Positions 9,944 to 19,457 of a stretch of DNA of 64,000 nt are shown piece by piece. The DNA is from Bacteroidales bacterium UBA3844 (GTDB lineage Bacteria > Bacteroidota > Bacteroidia > Bacteroidales > Paludibacteraceae), in NCBI GenBank assembly GCA_002392915.1, contig DGHQ01000056.1, positions 21,621 to 85,620 of the forward strand, written 5' to 3'. The position numbers and the translations under genes are program-made. Within the stretch, counting starts at the first letter, position 1, and the number at the start of each line of letters is the position of its first letter. The notes below the pieces were generated by a model, which saw nothing but the letters and a program-made list of their open reading frames with translations, was not told where the DNA came from and ran no database searches.

Positions 9944-9969
9944 TATCAGATAATTCAAATGAAAAGAAC

Positions 9970-11058
9970 ATGAAAAAATTGGCGATAATAATTGCGTGCG
10001 TAGCTACATTCTTTAGCTGTTCGCAGCAAAAAAAAGAATCTGACATGGAGAACAAGCAAGAAATAACATTCGTAAATGAGTGGGACAAAATTTTTCCACA
10101 AAGTGACAAAGTGAGTCATTCCAAGGTCACTTTCAAAAATCGTTACGGCATCACACTGGCAGCTGATTTGTACAAGCCGAAGAAAGCAGACGGAAAAATG
10201 GCAGCGATCGCTATCACCGGACCTTTCGGAGCTGTAAAAGAGCAGACAAGTGGAATTTATGCTCAACACATGGCAGAGAGAGGATTCATCACCATTGCCT
10301 TCGACCCATCTTTCACTGGTGAGTCTGGTGGAGAGCCACGTCGCATGGCATCTCCAGACATCAACACAGAAGACTTTCTGGCAGCAGTAGATTTTCTTGC
10401 GAACCGTGAAGATGTAGACCCTGAACGCATCGGAATCATTGGCATTTGCGGGTTTGGAGGCATGGCAGTCAACGCTGCCGCAATCGACCCACGTATCAAA
10501 GCCACTGTGGCATCTACGATGTACGATATGAGCAAAGTAAACGCTGAAGGATATTTTGGAAGTGAGAACACCCCAGAGCAACGTATGGAAAAGCGTAAAG
10601 CTATTGCTTCACAGCGAACAGAAGATTTCCGTGCTGGCAGTTACAAACGTGCCGGTGGAGTCATCGACCCTCTGCCCGACGATGCTCCTTGGTTTGTCAA
10701 AGATTACTACGACTTCTACAAAACGTCTCGCGGATACCATAAACGCAGCGGAAATTCAAACGACGGTTGGAACGTGATAGGCTGTCAGTCGTTTCTCAAC
10801 CAACCATTGTTATGCTATGCCAACGAAATCTTAAATCCTGTGCTACTCATCCACGGTGAGAAAGCCCACAGCCGATATTTCAGCGAATATGCCTTCGAAA
10901 AAATGACAGGCAAAAAATGTGAGGGCAAAAGCATGACGGATGGAAACAAAGAAATCTTGATAATCCCGGATGCTTCTCACGTCGACCTGTACGACGACAA
11001 AAACAACAAAATTCCATATGAGAAAATCCAAACTTTTTTTGAGGAAAATCTGAAATAA
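9970..11058 (+). CDS. Secreted alpha/beta hydrolase (lipoprotein) with a Cys nucleophile
   Basis: The 362-residue product begins with a lipoprotein signal (lipobox FFSC, Cys about residue 17). The alpha/beta-hydrolase fold is clear: oxyanion region AITGPFGAVKEQTSG, the nucleophile elbow IGIIGICGFGGMA with Cys where most family members have Ser, a late acid/alpha region GEKAHSRYF, and the catalytic His in DASHVDLYD near residue 340. A Cys nucleophile is known in dienelactone hydrolases and in a related clade. The substrate is unknown. An AraC regulator follows by 14 bases, and two flavodoxins lie downstream, which hints at a redox or small-molecule detoxification role. Confidence 0.8.
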   Translation: MKKLAIIIACVATFFSCSQQKKESDMENKQEITFVNEWDKIFPQSDKVSHSKVTFKNRYGITLAADLYKPKKADGKMAAIAITGPFGAVKEQTSGIYAQHMAERGFITIAFDPSFTGESGGEPRRMASPDINTEDFLAAVDFLANREDVDPERIGIIGICGFGGMAVNAAAIDPRIKATVASTMYDMSKVNAEGYFGSENTPEQRMEKRKAIASQRTEDFRAGSYKRAGGVIDPLPDDAPWFVKDYYDFYKTSRGYHKRSGNSNDGWNVIGCQSFLNQPLLCYANEILNPVLLIHGEKAHSRYFSEYAFEKMTGKKCEGKSMTDGNKEILIIPDASHVDLYDDKNNKIPYEKIQTFFEENLK

Positions 11059-11072
11059 AATATTTCTGCAAT

Positions 11073-11960
11073 ATGGACGATTTATATATTGATTCAGTTC
11101 AAAAATTCAACGATTTCTACGGATTCGAGACTCTGCATCCATTAGTCAGTGTTGTTCGCTACGACAAACAATTGCCTGTTGAAGAACTCATAGTGCACTA
11201 CGGTGTATATGCACTTTTTCTGAAAGAGAACAAAGGATGCAAGTTGTCGTATGGTCGTACAAAATATGATTTTGATGAAATGACTGTCACATCGTTTGCT
11301 CCAGGACAAAACATCCATGTGGAACCGAATCCTGAAGTGCCGAATCCCAAATGGACAGCATTGCTTTTCCACCCTGATCTGCTTGCTCGCACTCAGTTGG
11401 GACGTCAAATCTCACACTACGAATTTTTCTCATATTCAAGCAACGAAGCTCTACATCTGTCGACAGGAGAAATCGAAATCTTCCGCAGTGTCCTTGCCAT
11501 GATCCAACAGGAGCTTAAACATGCCATCGACAAACATAGCAGAGAGCTGATTGTCTCCAATATTGAATTGCTGTTAAACTACTGCATGCGATTCTACGAC
11601 CGCCAATTCATAACACGAGAAGAGATCAACCATGCCACGGTGCAAAAATTCGAATCTCTTTTGAACGACTACATCGACAAATATGCCGAAACTGAAGGAA
11701 TCCCGACAGTTGGTTACTTTGCAGAAAAATGCAATCTTACTGCCGGATACTTCGGAGAACTGGTGAAGGTGGAAACGGGAGAGACTGCTCAGGATTTCAT
11801 TGCAGACCACATTGTACAACATGCAAAAGAGTTGCTCAACAACCACACTCTCAGCATCACACAAGTCAGCGATCGTCTTGGGTTCGGTTATCCACAGCAT
11901 TTCATCCGTTTTTTCAAACGGAAAACAGGCAAGACTCCAACGGAATACAGAGCAGCGTAA
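11073..11960 (+). CDS. AraC-family transcriptional regulator
   Basis: This 295-residue protein has an N-terminal sensing domain of about 180 residues and a C-terminal double helix-turn-helix (HTH_18) from about 195. Typical elements are GYFGELVKVETGETAQDFI, the helix LSITQVSDRLGFGYPQHF, and the closing FKRKTGKTPTEYR. It probably regulates the adjacent hydrolase and/or flavodoxin genes. It is 14 bases downstream of the hydrolase and may be co-transcribed with it. Confidence 0.9.
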   Translation: MDDLYIDSVQKFNDFYGFETLHPLVSVVRYDKQLPVEELIVHYGVYALFLKENKGCKLSYGRTKYDFDEMTVTSFAPGQNIHVEPNPEVPNPKWTALLFHPDLLARTQLGRQISHYEFFSYSSNEALHLSTGEIEIFRSVLAMIQQELKHAIDKHSRELIVSNIELLLNYCMRFYDRQFITREEINHATVQKFESLLNDYIDKYAETEGIPTVGYFAEKCNLTAGYFGELVKVETGETAQDFIADHIVQHAKELLNNHTLSITQVSDRLGFGYPQHFIRFFKRKTGKTPTEYRAA

Positions 11961-11970
11961 GTTTGTCACA

Positions 11971-12156
11971 TAACGTGAATTCGACGAAATCAAAAGATAG
12001 TTGGAGTGTCATAAATGAGGATTGTTAAGGGCCCATGTTTGATTGATATTGGCCCTAACCCCTTCCTTAGTGCGAGCCGTAGGCGAGCACATAAATTTAA
12101 TAAAACCATAGAGAGAAAAAGTTTACAGAGAAAAACTTCGTCTTTTTATGAGAAAA
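11971..12156 (+). repeat. Long copy of dispersed repeat family A
   Basis: This copy begins taacgtgaattcgacgaaat, contains gaggattgttaagggccc, an inverted pair GGGCC...GGCCC around catgtttgattgatatt, then a gtgcgagccgtaggcgagcac hairpin and an A/T-rich tail ending ctttttatgaga. The same order appears in reverse at 41661-41834. It separates the AraC gene from the flavodoxin genes. Confidence 0.65.
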
Positions 12157-12234
12157 GGAGGTTAGATTTCGATACGAAAATGGATAATGATTCGCAGATT
12201 ACAATTCATCTCACGTTAATTAAAATCAAAAAAC

Positions 12235-12786
12235 ATGAAGAAACTCTTAATATTTTTAATTTCTCTTTTGACAATGAGTGTAAACGCTCAAAACAACAAC
12301 CAAAAATCCTACAACATGAAAAGCAAAACATTAATAGCCTATTTTTCGGCTTCAGGAACAACAGAAAAAATTGCAAAGAAACTTGCTGAAGTAGCAGGAG
12401 CTGATCTTCACGAAATAAAGCCAGAGCAACGTTACTCAAATGCCGACCTAAACTGGCATGACAAACAGAGTCGATCATCTGTGGAGATGGCAGACAAATC
12501 GTCACGTCCAGCCATCACCGACAAGCTTTCCAACATGGATGACTATCAGACCATCTTTGTGGGATTCCCTATCTGGTGGTACACTTGCCCGACTATCATC
12601 AACACATTCTTCGAAAGCTACAACTTTAACGGCAAAACAGTATTTTTGTTCGCCACAAGTGGAGGCAGCACCATAGACAAGGCGGTTAAAGACCTAAAGG
12701 CATCCTACCCTAATATCAATATCAAAAGCGGAAAGCTTCTCAACTACGCAAGTGAAAATGAACTGAAAACTTTTTGCGGAAAATAA
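12235..12786 (+). CDS. Flavodoxin with an N-terminal signal peptide
   Basis: The 183-residue product starts with a signal peptide (MKKLLIFLISLLTMSVNAQ) and continues into a Flavodoxin_4-type fold. The FMN phosphate loop is YFSASGTTEKIAKKL near residue 35, and the isoalloxazine-contact region is FVGFPIWWYTCP near 105. An internal ATG at 12316 (MKSKTLIAYFS) would give a cytoplasmic form, so dual localisation is possible. It is followed by a second, longer exported flavodoxin at 12891. Electron-transfer partners are unknown. Confidence 0.85.
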   Translation: MKKLLIFLISLLTMSVNAQNNNQKSYNMKSKTLIAYFSASGTTEKIAKKLAEVAGADLHEIKPEQRYSNADLNWHDKQSRSSVEMADKSSRPAITDKLSNMDDYQTIFVGFPIWWYTCPTIINTFFESYNFNGKTVFLFATSGGSTIDKAVKDLKASYPNINIKSGKLLNYASENELKTFCGK

Positions 12787-12890
12787 TCGAACAGATTAAG
12801 GATTAATATGAATCCCCGCAGATTTACAGTTCTTCTTATGTCAAATAGACTTGCTGGAATAAAGAGGAGCAACATCAAAAAATCACAGTC

Positions 12891-13955
12891 ATGAAGAAGA
12901 TACTTTTTTCATTATTCAGTTTCCTGATCTTAAACATGCTTACAGCACAGGGCAAAACTCTTGTGACATACTACAGCTACACAGGCAACGTAAAAAGCAT
13001 CGTTGACGAGTTAATCAAAGCACAAAATGCGGATGTTGTTGAGATTCAGCCAGCAGAAGAAGGGCTGAAATATGAAGCTGACAATTATGCCATAGGCAGT
13101 GCTTTGATATCTGCCATACGCAATAATCCCGACGTCGCTGAAAGCTACCCTTCCATAAAACCTACAAATATAGATTTCGACAAATACGACAATATCATCA
13201 TCGCCACTCCTCTATGGTGGAGCAATATGGCAGCTCCGATGCAATCGTTTCTATTTGAAAACGGCAAATATATGGAAGGTAAAAATATCGGATTGATTGT
13301 ATCAAGTTCAAGCAGTGGCATTCAATCCGTAATAGCAGATGCCAAGCGACTCGTGCCTGAAGGAAAATTCAGCAATGAATCTCTTTGGATTAACGACAAA
13401 AACCGTAGCAACATGGCATCACTACTTGGCGATTGGATAACCACATTAAATTTCACTAATTATATGGCTGAAAAATTGCTGATCACCATCGGCAACAAGA
13501 CTCTCACTGCGTCGCTGCTTGACAACAGTTCCTCACAAGCCATCGTTGCCTCTTTGAAAAAGAGTCCGATCTCTTATGAAGCACACGACTATGGGAATTT
13601 TGAGAAAGTAGGATCACTGGGAGAAACATTCCCTACAAACGACGAGCAGATCACCACAGAGCCTGGCGACTTGATTTTGTATCAAGGAGAGAATCTTTGT
13701 ATCTATTATGACGTCAATTCTTGGAATTTCACGAGAATAGGAAAGATCGACAATATCACACAATCAGAATTGAAAGACTTTTTAGGCAATGGCAACTGCA
13801 CTATAACGATCTCTCTATCATCTGATTCCAAAATAAATGACATCCCGTCTTCAAAAAGCACCGACCTGACATACGACATACTAGGTCGGAAGGCCAGATA
13901 TCCGTCAGATGACAAAATTTATGTTATAGGAGGCAAAAAACTGATAAAACATTGA
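12891..13955 (+). CDS. Exported flavodoxin fused to a cyclophilin-like domain
   Basis: After a signal peptide (residues 1-20) come a flavodoxin domain (YYSYTGNVKSIVDEL, TPLWWSNMAAPMQSF), then from about 198 a cyclophilin-like beta-barrel of the small Bacteroidetes/Firmicutes type (TIGNKTLTASLLDNSS, EPGDLILYQGENLCIYYD). The C-terminus YDILGRKAR...IYVIGGKKLIKH resembles the type IX-like tails on other proteins in this window. The domain pairing flavodoxin plus cyclophilin-like fold occurs in related bacteria, but the exported form with a sorting-like tail is unusual. Function is not established. Confidence 0.75.
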   Translation: MKKILFSLFSFLILNMLTAQGKTLVTYYSYTGNVKSIVDELIKAQNADVVEIQPAEEGLKYEADNYAIGSALISAIRNNPDVAESYPSIKPTNIDFDKYDNIIIATPLWWSNMAAPMQSFLFENGKYMEGKNIGLIVSSSSSGIQSVIADAKRLVPEGKFSNESLWINDKNRSNMASLLGDWITTLNFTNYMAEKLLITIGNKTLTASLLDNSSSQAIVASLKKSPISYEAHDYGNFEKVGSLGETFPTNDEQITTEPGDLILYQGENLCIYYDVNSWNFTRIGKIDNITQSELKDFLGNGNCTITISLSSDSKINDIPSSKSTDLTYDILGRKARYPSDDKIYVIGGKKLIKH

Positions 13956-13990
13956 ATGTCATCCGTTTTTTTAGCTCATGACACTATAGT

Positions 13991-14605
13991 ATGAATCCAT
14001 ACAAAATGACAGAAGCAGAATTATACAAAAGTCTCGGTGCGTTAACGAAAGACAAAGAGGTATGGGAGGAAAACATTCCATACGTAGAATCACTACTCAC
14101 GTCGGAATCGGTGAAAATAAAATCAAAAGCATTATGGATGCTCGGTGAGATGGGACTTGCATTCCCTTCGTCGATCAAAAGCAGAGTCGCGACAATCGCC
14201 TCTTTCCTCGACAGCACAGAACCTCTTCTACGTGAACGTGCAATCAATGCTCTCGGCAGAATCGGACGGGGATGTTTCAATTCCGTCGAGCCATATTGGA
14301 ATGATCTATTCCGTTTTGCCCACGACGAGGATGCGAGCGTCAGACTGGCTTTCATCTGGGCGTCGGAAAATATCGCCACCAACACACCCGATCCATACAA
14401 AGATCACATGCCACTGTTTGCTGAATTGCTTCACGACCAAGACGACAAAGTCAGGATGGAGGCTCCGGAAATATTCCGTGTCCTTGGCAAACGCAGGCCA
14501 GATTTTGTCAAACCATATATTGATCAACTACGAAACATCGCCGAAACAGACAGCAACCGTGTGGTGAAGATCCATTGCCAAGGAGCGATACGTGCGGCAA
14601 AATAG
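13991..14605 (+). CDS. HEAT-repeat protein
   Basis: This 204-residue soluble protein consists of helical repeats of the HEAT/PBS-lyase type: KSKALWMLGEMGLAFPSS, LLRERAINALGRIGRG, ASVRLAFIWASENIA and VRMEAPEIFRVLGKRRP each supply an A/B helix pair. No signal peptide or catalytic motif is visible. Such proteins act as protein-binding scaffolds, and some relatives are DNA alkylation repair proteins (AlkD), but the alkylpurine-recognition Trp/Asp residues cannot be assigned here. A family A hairpin follows at 14666. Confidence 0.75.
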   Translation: MNPYKMTEAELYKSLGALTKDKEVWEENIPYVESLLTSESVKIKSKALWMLGEMGLAFPSSIKSRVATIASFLDSTEPLLRERAINALGRIGRGCFNSVEPYWNDLFRFAHDEDASVRLAFIWASENIATNTPDPYKDHMPLFAELLHDQDDKVRMEAPEIFRVLGKRRPDFVKPYIDQLRNIAETDSNRVVKIHCQGAIRAAK

Positions 14606-14665
14606 AGTTTTTAGAAGTCGTTCAAATTTGTCTAATTATTCTGCAATAGGAGTCATTCTGCGACT

Positions 14666-14726
14666 AAAAATGAGGATTGTTAAGGGTCTATGTTTATAGA
14701 TATTGGCCCTTAACAATCCTCGATTC
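14666..14726 (+). repeat. Minimal hairpin copy of repeat family A
   Basis: GAGGATTGTTAAGGG (14672-14686) and its exact inverse CCCTTAACAATCCTC (14707-14721) form a perfect 15-base stem around a 20-base A/T-rich loop. This is the simplest copy of the family and shows the terminal inverted repeat clearly. It may also terminate transcription of the HEAT gene. Confidence 0.7.
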
Positions 14727-14846
14727 TATAACCAAATTTTCAAGAAATCTGAACAGTATCATAGAATTTGTCGCATTTTCTTGGTTCGTTGATTTTTTTG
14801 AGCTATTTTTCAGCGTCTAGTTTGACAAAGCTCTAAATATAACATA

Positions 14847-17800
14847 ATGACACATTTTATTACAAAAATCACAACTGCAGGACACCGACTCATGATCCTG
14901 TTTCTTCTTGCAGTCGGCATCACATCCGTGCAAGCCCAGATAGAACTCAAATTCAATCTCAACAACCGTGGCGACCTCGTCACGGAAGATCATTATGGCA
15001 TTTTCTATGAAGAGATAAATCATGCAGGAGACGGTGGGCTCTACGCCGAGCTGGTTCGCAACCGTTCTTTCGAAGAAGACATGGATAAACCTATGAGTTG
15101 GAGCACAGTGGGCAATGCAGAGATGAGTCTGACGGCAGACAAAATGCTCAACGCTGTTCAGTTGCGATCACTGAAAGTCAACATGAAATCCGCCAATACA
15201 GGTGTACGCAACGAAGGTTACTGGGGTATCAATATCGTCGACGGACGCGAATACGACCTATCATTCTGGCTCCGTGCCGAAGATAGCTACGACGGCAATA
15301 TCGTCGCAGAACTTCAAAATGCCAATGGACAAAATTTAGGAAGTACTTCCATCAACGTCAAGGCCACACAAGAATGGAAGAAATACACTGTCAAATTCAA
15401 AGCAACAAGTGCGGATGCCCATGGTTATCTGGCTTTGAAAGGCGACAAAAAAGGAATAATTTATTTGGACGTTGTCAGTCTGTTTCCTCCCACATTCAAA
15501 GGACGCAAAAACGGTTGTCGTCCCGACTTGGCTCAGATGTTAGCAGATATGCATCCACGTTTCATGCGTTTTCCAGGAGGCTGCTACATAGAAGGATCTT
15601 GGGGCGACGGATTCACCAACCGCTTTGAATGGAAGAAGACCGTCGGACCAATCGAGGAACGTCCGGGGCACATAAACCGCAACTGGAAATACAAAGTGAC
15701 TGACGGACAAGGCTACCACGAATATCTTGAACTGGCGGAAGACCTCGGTGCCAACGCCATGTTTGTGGTGAACATCGGTATAGGACACGATTGGAAGGTA
15801 GATGAAAACGATATTGATCCGTTCATTCAGGAGGCACTCGACGCCATCGAGTATGCCAACGGAAGCACAGAGACATTCTATGGACATATGCGTGCACAGA
15901 ACGGTCATCCCGAACCTTTCAACTTAAAATACTTGGAGATCGGCAACGAGCAGGAGTTTATGCTCAACCGAGACGACTACATGAAACGCTACATGCAGTT
16001 CTACAATGCCATCAAAACTCGTTGGCCCGACCTGCATCTCATCGCTAACAGCTACTGGTTCGACGACATCACAGAACCCGTGGAACTGAAAGACGAGCAC
16101 TACTACGACTCACCAGAATTCTTCATCAGTCAGTACGACCGTTACGACAACCAGTCCAAATCCACCACACATATATACGTGGGAGAATATGCCGTGACAA
16201 AAGACTATGGAACTCTCGGAAACATGAACGCAGCCATAGGCGAAGCAGTGTTTATGCAGGGGTGCGAGAACAACAGTGAAGCAGTCAGAATGATGAGCTA
16301 CGCACCTATTTTCACCCACGAAGACGACTTCAACTGGCGTCCAGACATGATCCGATTCAACAGTTCGATGAGCTACGGAACTCCTTCATACTACGTCCAG
16401 AAAATGTTCTCAAACAATATAGGAAAACAAAACATCAACTGGACAGAGAAAGGTAACGGTGTCAACCTCGACTCCAATAAGAGTGCAATCGGCATCGGCA
16501 CATGGTCTACCGCCGCCACATTCACCAATTTTCAGGCGAAGATTACAAACGGCACCGTCATCTCAGGCAACAAGACTGCTTCCACCGACTGGAAAACATC
16601 AAATGGATCATGGAACATCAGCACCTCCGCTGGATCATTCACGCAAACCAACGCATCACAAACAGATGTCCGTTGCGTGACGAGAAACTTATATGACTTG
16701 ACTAACCTCGACATGACTGTCCATGCCACGAAACAAAGCGGTTCGGAAGGATTCCTAATCATCTTCAACTACATCGACGAAAACAACTATGCATGGCTCA
16801 ATCTTGGAGGATGGGGCAATACCAAACACGCCGTGGAGCAATGCCAAAACGGATTCAAAAGCGTCCTTGGAGAAAAAGCAGGATCACTCACCACAGGCAA
16901 GGAATATACAATCCGTATCTTAAAGGAAGGTCAAAATGTGCGCTGCTATCTCAACGGTGAAGTCATCATCAACGCCAAACTCCGTGCATACGGAAACCGC
17001 ACCGTCTACACATCAGCCAGCATCGACGATGAGACCAGCATGATGTACATAAAAGTTGTCAACCCTACAAATTCATCTAAGGATGTAGCCCTTGTCCTAT
17101 CAGGCGGTCAAGCCAAGACAGCTGAAGCAGAGATACTCTCCACAGCCAAAGGCACAGATGAGAACACAACGGCAAAACCAAAATATATCGTGCCACGCAC
17201 TCAGCAACTGACCGTCAAGGATGATGGCACGATAGCTTACGAATGTCCAGCCTATTCTGTAGGTGTGATACGTGTGCAAGTGGACAATGTCACGCCACCT
17301 CAACCAGAGCCACTGCCAAAGCCAGTCCTTAGCTTTAGCTTTGAAGACGGGAAACCGACAGACGATAGCGGCACATATACCGGCGACCTTGCTGGAAAGG
17401 CATCCATCATCACCCTTGATGACGGCAACCATGTGCTCGCCACAGGTCTAAAGGGTGAAGGCAGTTATTTGAATATACCTATATCTGCAGCCAAACATGC
17501 TCTTGGCACTGCAGACGACTACACCGTGAGCATCAATATGCTGCAACGTATAGGAAACAACACTGGCAAATTCTGCTGGGTTTACTCATTAGAACATGGC
17601 ACCGACCAGTATATAGGGCTCGTCAACACTGGAGGCAACAGCGACTGGTATTACGAGATCAAGAATGAAACCACAGAAGGTGTGCACTCCTACTCTGGCC
17701 TCAGCGTCGGCGATTGGCACAACGTCACCTACACACAGCAGGGCAACGTCGGACACATCTATGTCGACGGTCACCTCAAAAATGAGATAACAGTGAAACA

Positions 17801-18875
17801 GAAGCCATCGTCGTTTATCAACGACATCACACGTTTCACCATCGGACACTCTCCATTCACCTCCGACGCCATCATGGAGAACGCGCTGTTCGACGACTTC
17901 CTCATCTTCGACACCGCTCTCTCTCCCGATCAAGTGATGGAGATAGGACGACGTGCGACGGCAATGCAGTACACCGACCGTTTAGAAAATCCGGATGCAG
18001 AACGTCAGGCATTAAAGAACTTAGTGAAGGAAGTAAAAAACTACGTCAACGACACCAAGGACAATGAGCTCAAGCAAGCCTATACCACAGCGACTCGTGC
18101 TCTCAACTCATCAAGTACGACTACAGTCAACAGTGCATACGTAGCGTTGACAGAAGCTGTCGCAAATTATAAGCAGAGCCAGTTGAGACTTGCGCAGGAC
18201 GGTCAGCCAGCCGACCTCACTTGCCTTATCACCAACAGCTCTTTCACACGCTACAACGTGGGATGGCAGGGAGCGGATCTCAGCGTCGCCTACAATGCTT
18301 ATGCCAACGAGACAGCAGAACAGTTTTCGCGTCCATTTGACATTTGGCAGGAGATTACTGGACTTCCAGCAGGCGTCTACACCATCAGATGTAAAGCTTT
18401 CTACAGAGCAGGATCAATCAGCGCGGGCTATCAAGCATGGCAGGACAACGCAACGTCGACTCGCAACGCGCAACTCTATGCAAACGATGTCGCCACTCCG
18501 CTGCCAAATCTGTTCAGTTCGTCAGCCTATACATACAACCCATACACATACCCTGATAATCTCACACAGGCATCCGCCGCACTCAACGACGCAAACGCTT
18601 ACACTCCCGTCTCTATAAGCATTAAAATCGACGAGGGGGAGACGTTGCGACTGGGTATTCGCAAACAGTCCACCATATCCGCAGACTGGGTGGCATACGA
18701 CAATTTCCAACTCTTCTACGTAGAGAGTCCGACAGAGGTAAAGAATATCAGCGTCGAGCATACCAGCGACGACGTCTATGATATTCAAGGCCGTCTCGTC
18801 CGCAAGAATTCCAATCTGACAGGTATACCAAAAGGAGTGTATATCATCAACGGAAACAAAATAATGGTAAAATAA
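14847..18875 (+). CDS. Giant secreted GH51-type alpha-L-arabinofuranosidase with LamG and sorting tail
   Basis: The 1342-residue product has an N-terminal membrane/signal segment (about residues 12-32) and a GH51 alpha-L-arabinofuranosidase module. It starts with FYEEINHAGDGGLYAELVRN, followed by a carbohydrate-binding-like domain and the (beta/alpha)8 barrel. Likely catalytic residues are Glu368 (LEIGNEQE) and Glu447 (VGEYAV). C-terminal parts are a concanavalin/LamG-like domain (about 825-1035, ending DFLIFDTALSPDQVMEIGR), a helical linker, a beta-rich domain (about 1110-1290) and a tail YDIQGRLVR...GVYIINGNKIMVK. Removal of arabinose from plant arabinoxylan or arabinan is inferred. The stop overlaps the next start by one base. 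Confidence 0.85.
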   Translation: MTHFITKITTAGHRLMILFLLAVGITSVQAQIELKFNLNNRGDLVTEDHYGIFYEEINHAGDGGLYAELVRNRSFEEDMDKPMSWSTVGNAEMSLTADKMLNAVQLRSLKVNMKSANTGVRNEGYWGINIVDGREYDLSFWLRAEDSYDGNIVAELQNANGQNLGSTSINVKATQEWKKYTVKFKATSADAHGYLALKGDKKGIIYLDVVSLFPPTFKGRKNGCRPDLAQMLADMHPRFMRFPGGCYIEGSWGDGFTNRFEWKKTVGPIEERPGHINRNWKYKVTDGQGYHEYLELAEDLGANAMFVVNIGIGHDWKVDENDIDPFIQEALDAIEYANGSTETFYGHMRAQNGHPEPFNLKYLEIGNEQEFMLNRDDYMKRYMQFYNAIKTRWPDLHLIANSYWFDDITEPVELKDEHYYDSPEFFISQYDRYDNQSKSTTHIYVGEYAVTKDYGTLGNMNAAIGEAVFMQGCENNSEAVRMMSYAPIFTHEDDFNWRPDMIRFNSSMSYGTPSYYVQKMFSNNIGKQNINWTEKGNGVNLDSNKSAIGIGTWSTAATFTNFQAKITNGTVISGNKTASTDWKTSNGSWNISTSAGSFTQTNASQTDVRCVTRNLYDLTNLDMTVHATKQSGSEGFLIIFNYIDENNYAWLNLGGWGNTKHAVEQCQNGFKSVLGEKAGSLTTGKEYTIRILKEGQNVRCYLNGEVIINAKLRAYGNRTVYTSASIDDETSMMYIKVVNPTNSSKDVALVLSGGQAKTAEAEILSTAKGTDENTTAKPKYIVPRTQQLTVKDDGTIAYECPAYSVGVIRVQVDNVTPPQPEPLPKPVLSFSFEDGKPTDDSGTYTGDLAGKASIITLDDGNHVLATGLKGEGSYLNIPISAAKHALGTADDYTVSINMLQRIGNNTGKFCWVYSLEHGTDQYIGLVNTGGNSDWYYEIKNETTEGVHSYSGLSVGDWHNVTYTQQGNVGHIYVDGHLKNEITVKQKPSSFINDITRFTIGHSPFTSDAIMENALFDDFLIFDTALSPDQVMEIGRRATAMQYTDRLENPDAERQALKNLVKEVKNYVNDTKDNELKQAYTTATRALNSSSTTTVNSAYVALTEAVANYKQSQLRLAQDGQPADLTCLITNSSFTRYNVGWQGADLSVAYNAYANETAEQFSRPFDIWQEITGLPAGVYTIRCKAFYRAGSISAGYQAWQDNATSTRNAQLYANDVATPLPNLFSSSAYTYNPYTYPDNLTQASAALNDANAYTPVSISIKIDEGETLRLGIRKQSTISADWVAYDNFQLFYVESPTEVKNISVEHTSDDVYDIQGRLVRKNSNLTGIPKGVYIINGNKIMVK

Positions 18876-19381
18876 TGGATATTTTCCTCTACTCCACCCC
18901 GTCCGAATTCGACGACATCATACTCGTCGCCGACGGGGATTATCTTACGGGACTGTATTTCATCCAATCGCAAGAAGGGAAGAGATATCTGAAAGATGGA
19001 CAGGAAGCCGACCTGCCTGTTTTTCAGGACACACGACGTTGGCTTAACAGTTATTTTTCAGGGCATCAGCCAAATTTCACTCCACGTTACAGATTGGATA
19101 ATGCCACATCATTCCGCAGAGAAGTGTCGGACATCATGTACGGCATTCCATACGGCAAGACAGTCACCTACGGAGAGATAGCCACACAAATAGCGGAAAG
19201 ACACGGAGTAGAGAAGATGTCAGCACAAGCAGTAGGCGGTGCGGTAGGTTGGAATCCGATCTGCATAATTATTCCCTGCCATCGAGTGATGGGGGCAAAC
19301 GGCAAACTCACAGGCTACACAGGAGGCATCAACAATAAGACAGCCCTGCTTCATCACGAAGGAATATTCAACATATTTTGA
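18875..19381 (+). CDS. ogt: Methylated-DNA--[protein]-cysteine S-methyltransferase
   Basis: This 168-residue protein transfers alkyl groups from O6-alkylguanine in DNA to its own cysteine. The active-site motif IIPCHRVMG lies near residue 133, preceded by the DNA-binding helix region IPYGKTVTYGEIATQIAE and GAVGWNPI. The N-terminal half is short and lacks the Ada zinc domain. The ATG overlaps the last base of the upstream GH51 stop codon, an odd partnership of DNA repair with a glycosidase that is probably only positional. Confidence 0.92.
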   Translation: MDIFLYSTPSEFDDIILVADGDYLTGLYFIQSQEGKRYLKDGQEADLPVFQDTRRWLNSYFSGHQPNFTPRYRLDNATSFRREVSDIMYGIPYGKTVTYGEIATQIAERHGVEKMSAQAVGGAVGWNPICIIIPCHRVMGANGKLTGYTGGINNKTALLHHEGIFNIF

Positions 19382-19403
19382 ATTGACATCAACAAAAAAG
19401 AGC

Positions 19404-19411
19404 TATATTTG
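19404..19411 (+). promoter_or_regulatory. -7 promoter element for the GIY-YIG gene
   Basis: TATATTTG matches TAnnTTTG. A TTG at 19383-19385 sits 18 bases upstream, near the usual -33 position. The promoter lies inside the possible upstream extension of the next frame and so sets its start at ATG 19458. Confidence 0.65.
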
Positions 19412-19457
19412 CAGAAACAATAAAATTTTATCCTCAAAAAAAACGACATCAATTACT

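Noticed and set aside
12015..12389. Open frame of 124 codons
   Set aside because: It starts inside a family A repeat and overlaps the clear flavodoxin gene in another frame.
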